From positions 33,382,796 through 33,446,795 of the forward strand of contig NC_080690.1 in assembly GCF_030445035.2 (NCBI RefSeq): a DNA stretch of 64,000 nucleotides. The letters are read 5' to 3'. Positions 56,085-64,000 of the stretch are shown piece by piece. The first letter of the stretch is position 1; each line of letters begins with the position of its first letter. Origin of the DNA: Dasypus novemcinctus. Taxonomy: Eukaryota > Chordata > Mammalia > Cingulata > Dasypodidae. Position numbers and translations under genes: made by a program. The notes under the pieces are model-generated. The model saw nothing but the letters and a program-made list of their open reading frames with translations, was not told where the DNA came from and did not search any database.

Positions 56085-57460
56085 CAGCAGGGCTGGTGTA
56101 CACTGATGACTGCTGGGGACTGCCACTGGCAGGGCTGACTGCAGTGTACTGTGGGGCTGTTGGCCAAGAACCTGGAGAAGGGGACAAACTGTCCCTTCCT
56201 TGCCCCCAGGGTGAGGATGGACCAAGGCAAGGGGCTGGCCATACCACCTGAGCATGTGATGGGCTGGAGCTACCATGGGACTATATACTGTTAATGAGTT
56301 TAATATATACGGCTTACGGCATATTCTACATTGAGATTTCCCCTCTATCCCTCCCTGCCACCACATACCCACTTTTTAATCCTTTGACCAGGCCACAGTT
56401 GAAGCTGTTTTCGAGTGAGGGTGGTTGTTTCCCTGCCCTCTTGCTGCAGGACCTGCTCAAGCTATCAGGGCCAGATGGGACAATCAGAAGCCTGGTGCTC
56501 TGGCTGCTGGCTTTTCCCAAGCAGCCAAGGCAGCAGGTGGCTTCTCAGTTCCTCTGGGCCCAGAGTGGCACAGGAAGGACCCAAACTTCCACTGCACCAC
56601 TTAACAGCTTTGCACTTGGGAGTTTTAAGCAGAGGTGACATCTGGTTGACATCTCAGGTGAAAATCTATTTTAAAATTTAATTTCTACCCAGGCTCCTTC
56701 TTGCCTGGTGAGAAGATGCCCTGGGGTGGGGTGCTGGTTACCTCGGCCAGGTGGAAGATGGAGTATTACCTGTCTTAAGCCCTGTCCTTGCCCCAGGCCA
56801 GGCCAAGCAGGAAGGCCTCGGCAGGACTGCTGTGGGCAGCACCCATTGCCCCCCTCTCTGGCCAGGGGTGAGCAATGACCTAGCACAGGGAGCCCCTCTG
56901 CCCTGTTTGGCCATCCTATGGCCAGCCAGAAGCACCCAGAAACAAGGACCTTCCCGTTTCCCGCTCCCCACACGGTGCTGAGGCTCCCTGCTGAAATGCA
57001 ATTAAAGCAATTGATTTTCTAGCTGGTATTTATTGACTACCGAGCAGAAGGGCTATCTTTCTAGTCACATCAAACCTTTGGTTGTGTGTGGGTTTTTTGG
57101 TTTGTTTTTTGTTTTTAGTACTTTACTGCTTGATTTATGGAAATAGACCTTGTAAATAACCAGTTTTTGAGTTGTGGCAGGAGGATGATAAAGCAAGAGG
57201 CCCCCTCCCCACAGAGCCCCGGAGCCAGGGAGGTGGCCGCAGCCAGCTTGGTCCTGAACCCGACCCAGGGAATGACCACCCAGTGGAATAAGCTAGCTGG
57301 AGTTGGGGAACCGGCCCAAAGGCCATGGGGAGGAAGGCAGAGCTGGCTGGCTCAGTGGGTGGCACGATGACGCATGAAGGACGTTATGTTGTGATCTTTA
57401 TTGCCAAAAATAAAAACTTTTAAAAAGACTACCGTTAATCAATAAATATCCCTTCCCTTT
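56085..57460 (+). other. DOK4: DOK4 3' UTR
   Basis: About 1.35 kb with no repeat. Candidate poly(A) signals are ATTAAA at 57001-57006 and AATAAA at 57409-57414 and 57441-57446. A T/G-rich stretch lies at 57070-57120. Confidence 0.75.
57409..57446 (+). terminator. DOK4: DOK4 poly(A) signals (two AATAAA)
   Basis: AATAAA at 57409-57414 and 57441-57446. They face the minus-strand signals of POLR2C at 57397-57402 and 57655-57660. Confidence 0.7.
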
Positions 57461-57634
57461 CTGTACTGAAATCTCTGGTTTTCTGCAAGTTTCTCCTGTC
57501 AGGCAGCCTAATTAACTGTTTGGGAAGTAGGGTCCTACCTAGAGGCAGTGTTAGGAGATCAGGGCCAGACAGTTTGCCTCCTCCCCATACTAAATGACCA
57601 GGCACGTGGCAGTAAAGGAGTTCGTATCTGACAG

Positions 57635-58247
57635 GCAGACAATGAAATACTCTGTTTATTTTGTGGGGTGGAAGGGAAACGTAACACAGCCAGGGTCTAA
57701 CACTATTCCCAAAGGATGACCTCTCAAATCAGGGACACTCAGGGATTTGAATGGCCTATCAGTAGGCTAGCCAGGGGAAGGGTCTAGAAGACCCTTCAGC
57801 AGCCTGAATGAAGGTTCCAGCACTGAATCCTAGCACAGAAACCTACGGTTCAACTGTGAAAAACCCCTCCTTTTGGTCAGACAGGGTTTTAAGAGCTGGA
57901 ATGACCAGGAAGGGAAGCGCAGGGCAGCTCTATGGTTCCACACGCTGGGACAGAGGGTAGAAGAGATGTTTTGATTTCTGGGGAGCACTATGGGCATTTA
58001 GCAGCCAGCAACCAGGGACACTTAATGTCTCCTGAAGAGCTTTCCTTCCTCAAATGCCTGTGGCATCTCTAGTAATCTATCTGTGACTCACAACGACTGG
58101 ATAGGGTTCCCTCTCTGGCTGGTACCGAGGCCTGTCAAGAAGCTTGAGCAATGGAAGTCCATTCCGCAGAAGCCAGAAGAGTCTCAGCGGACCTGAAATC
58201 CAGGTGCTAGCCTGGGCTCCCCATTTGCTGAAACAGGTGAGCTGCAG
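57635..58247 (-). other. POLR2C: POLR2C 3' UTR (predicted)
   Basis: Minus-strand sequence after the POLR2C stop up to a minus-strand AATAAA at 57655-57660. A second minus-strand AATAAA at 57397-57402 could give a longer form that overlaps DOK4. Confidence 0.65.
57655..57660 (-). terminator. POLR2C: POLR2C poly(A) signal
   Basis: TTTATT on the + strand (AATAAA on the minus strand), about 590 nt after the POLR2C stop codon. Confidence 0.65.
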
Positions 58248-61489
<3,242 letters not shown>

Positions 61490-61490
<1 letters not shown>

Positions 61491-63428
61491 AAACTAAAGA
61501 TGGGCATACATATAAGGTATATAAATATGTTCAAATGTTCATGGGGCATTGCCAGTGGGTAAAGGCTCACAAGATAACTGAGAGAACCCTGGAGAACTCT
61601 ACCACATTCTATAATGGAGCAGCAACAGTCCCCCAAGTGCAGGGGCAGTGGCGAAGGAGGATGGTCCATTGATGGGCCCTTGATACTGATGACTTTGCTC
61701 TTGAAATTGAAACTTAACCTACTGTTGTGGGGTGCCTAAGAGTTGCCTCCTGAAAGCCTCCTTGTTGCTCAAATGTAGCCTCTCTCTAATCCAAACTTGG
61801 CATATAAATGCATTACCTTCCCCCCAGCGAGGGACATAACTCCCAGGGATGAGCCTCCCTGGCACCAAGGGATTACCACCAAGCACCAAATAGCAATGCA
61901 ACTGGAAAAAGACCTCAAATAAAAGGGCGAAAAGGTAAAGAGTTTATATGGCTAAGAGACTTCAAAATGAGTCAGGAGGTCATCCCAGAGGTAAAACTTA
62001 TGCACATCTCAGGAGGATCTCATAGACTGCCAAAGTGGATACTACCCAAACAGTGGGGCTCCTGAGGGCTCTGGAGACTCCCAGGTCCTATGGTCAGGGC
62101 AGATAGCTCTGGAGTTTGGTGCCTTGCCAGTGGGCCCTACTTTGGAGTCTGTGCTCCTGAGAGCAGCAGAGTTGGACTGCTATGGCTTCCTTACACATGG
62201 CTCATCTGTCCCTTCTACTTAAACCGATCCTTGGGAAGCGGTTGTGGCTCAACTGATAGAGCATCCACCTACCATATGGAGGGTCCAGGGTTCTATACCC
62301 AGGGCCTCCTGGCCAGTGTAGTGAGCTGGCCCACACGCAGTGCTGCTGTGCGAAAGAAATACCATACCACATTGGTGTCACCCGCATACAGGTGCCCCAC
62401 GTGCAAGGGATGGGCCCTGAAAGGAGAGCCACCCCACGTGAAAAAAGCACAGCCTGCCCAGGAGTGGTGCCACACACAGAGCTGATGCAGCAAGACAACG
62501 CAATAAAAAAGTGAGTTTCCCAGTGCCACATGACAAGAATGCAAGCTGACGCAGAAGAACACACAGCGGATGGACACAGACTGCAGACAACAGAGGGGGA
62601 AGGGGAGGGAAATAAATAAAAATCTTTAAAAAAAAAAAGTGTTAAAAAAATAAATTAAAAAACCTATACCTGGTGCTGGAGTTTAAAGGTGTATGTCCAA
62701 GAGAATGGAATCTTGGGGCTGTCCATATGCCAGCTGGACCCTGAGCCTCAGCAGAGTCCCAACACCTACTCTCCAGTTCATTGGACTCACCCAGGACAAC
62801 TAACAAGGAGGTGAGGATGGACAACCACCATACCAAGGAAATGAGAGCCTACAACTGCAAGCAAAAGAGCCCCATCCATCAGCTTTATGGAATCAAAACC
62901 CCCTCTCAATTAGAGGTGGAGTGGACATCACCATCCCAGCATCCTCAGGATTGGGGAATGAAGTACAGACTAGAATGGACTTACTGGTATTCTACAGAAT
63001 TATTGTGATTCTAGCAATGAAAGCAATTACAACATTAATGTGGAGGCAATGGCCACTGGAGGCTCTGGGAGCAGGAAGAGGGAAAAACAGGTGTAATACA
63101 GGGGCTTTTTCAGGACTTGGGAATTGTCCTGAATGACATGACACTGCAGCAACAGATATAGACCACTTTATATCTTCCCATAACATGCAAGATTGTGTGG
63201 GAGAGTTGTGTAAACTACAATGTCAACTATGGTCCATGCTCAGTGGCAATGCTGGAGAATGTGTTTATTAATTGCAATGAATGCGCCATACTAATGAAGG
63301 ATACTGTTTATGTGGCAGGGTGTGGGAGGTGTGAGGAGTGGAGCATAAGGGAATCCCTATATTTTCTATGTAATATTTATGTAATCTAAACATCTTTTTA
63401 AAATATATACATTTAAAAAAAAAAAAAA
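61490..63428 (+). mobile_element. copy 2 of the unnamed A-tailed repeat, split by a SINE
   Basis: Ordered homology to 40880-42485 along its length, with a DAS SINE inserted at 62233-62638. Ends 'atgtaatctaaacatctttt' plus an A-rich tail. Diverged from copy 1, so neither copy is recent. Inside a POLR2C intron, opposite to the gene. Confidence 0.7.
62233..62638 (+). mobile_element. DAS-type SINE inside the A-tailed repeat
   Basis: Head 'gggaagcggttgtggctcaa', B box 'agggttctatacc', body 'cagcctgcccaggagtgg' and tail AAATAAATAAAAATCTTT plus A run. Younger than its host repeat. Confidence 0.9.
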
Positions 63429-63545
63429 CTGAAGAGGTAAAACAACATGAACCTTGACTGGATAATAGACCCACGGACAAACAAAAAACAGAATATTTTG
63501 GGGCCAACTAGGAAAATGTGACTATGGACTATATAATGACATTAT

Positions 63546-63762
63546 AGGGAGCAGATGTGGCTCAAGCATTTGAGTGCCTGCTTTCCACTTGGGAGGTCCC
63601 AGGTTCAGTCCCTGGTGCCTCCTAAAAAAAACGAAAACAACAGCCAACAAATGAAAAACCAACTAAGAGGAACTGATGTGGTTCAGTGGTTGAGCACTGG
63701 CTTCCTATATACGAGGTCCAGGGTTTAATTCCTGGCCCTGGTACCTCAAAAAAAAAAAAAAA
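63546..63762 (+). mobile_element. two-headed short tRNA-derived SINE
   Basis: Heads 'gcagatgtggctcaagcatt' and 'aactgatgtggttcagtggt', B boxes 'ggttcagtccct' and 'ggtttaattcct', A-run end. Duplication gacattat at 63538-63545 and 63763-63770. Confidence 0.87.
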
Positions 63763-63770
63763 GACATTAT

Positions 63771-64000
63771 GAGTGAATGCTACTTTTCTTAGGTATAGCA
63801 ATGATATTGCAATTGTGTAGAAGATCCTTATTCTTGGGATGACAACAATGTTGCAGGTGTGCAGAATATCCTTATTCTTAGGAGATGCATGCTGAAGTAG
63901 TTAGAGGAGAAGTGTTACGATATGCAACTTACCTTCAAATGGTTCGGCAGATATAACACATATGTGAAAAACAAAGCATACACGGTGAAATATTAACTAT
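63771..64000. other. POLR2C intron, continuing L1-like AT-rich DNA
   Basis: AT-rich text with 'gcaatgatattgcaattgtg' and a near-repeat 'gacaacaatgttgcaggtgt'. No exon is seen. Confidence 0.35.

Overview
This is mammalian nuclear DNA. It has interrupted genes with GT-AG introns, CpG-rich first exons, and ancient mammalian repeats (L2, MIR, L1, MER5-type). The lineage is most likely xenarthran, and armadillo-like in particular. The window carries many copies of tRNA-derived SINEs of the DAS type, about 350-460 bp long, with a recognisable A box and B box and a 3' tail of AATAAA repeats plus a TCTT pol III stop. To my knowledge these are typical of armadillos (Dasypus and relatives).

Three protein-coding genes can be read exon by exon. 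CCDC102A (+ strand) has eight coding exons from 7644 to 22092 that join without a frame break into 550 codons plus stop. DOK4 (+) has eight coding exons from 49356 to 56084, giving 326 codons plus stop, with two GC-rich candidate 5' regions near 44.0-44.2 kb and 49.2-49.4 kb. POLR2C (-) is partial: five coding exons between 60482 and 58248 encode the last 189 residues of RNA polymerase II subunit RPB3, and the first roughly 86 residues lie beyond the right edge. The same trio is found at human 16q21, so the block is conserved synteny, inverted here relative to human. DOK4 and POLR2C converge tail to tail with poly(A) signals only about 50-250 bp apart. The three genes have unrelated jobs (coiled-coil centrosome-type protein, receptor tyrosine kinase adaptor, core transcription subunit) and do not form a pathway.

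Layout. 1-7484: upstream or first-intron sequence of CCDC102A, with L2, an LTR-like relic and an antisense L1 split by a young SINE. 7485-22520: CCDC102A body; its introns hold L2/MIR, a DAS SINE, a clean 460-bp solo LTR and a decayed tetranucleotide satellite. 22.5-43.9 kb: intergenic, no gene recognised, rich in repeats (36.2-42.5 kb is almost entirely repeat), with a few AT-rich stretches that look like candidate regulatory DNA. 43.9-57.46 kb: DOK4. 57.6-60.5 kb: POLR2C 3' half. 60.5-64 kb: POLR2C intron, mostly repeat.

I found no new gene system. The best leads are small: a strong-context uORF in front of CCDC102A, a NAGNAG acceptor and a stop-free in-frame 117-nt last intron in DOK4, the closely packed DOK4/POLR2C 3' ends, a two-copy poly(A)-ended repeat family of about 1.6 kb that I cannot name, a three-headed tRNA-SINE, and a precise solo LTR with a 5-bp target duplication.
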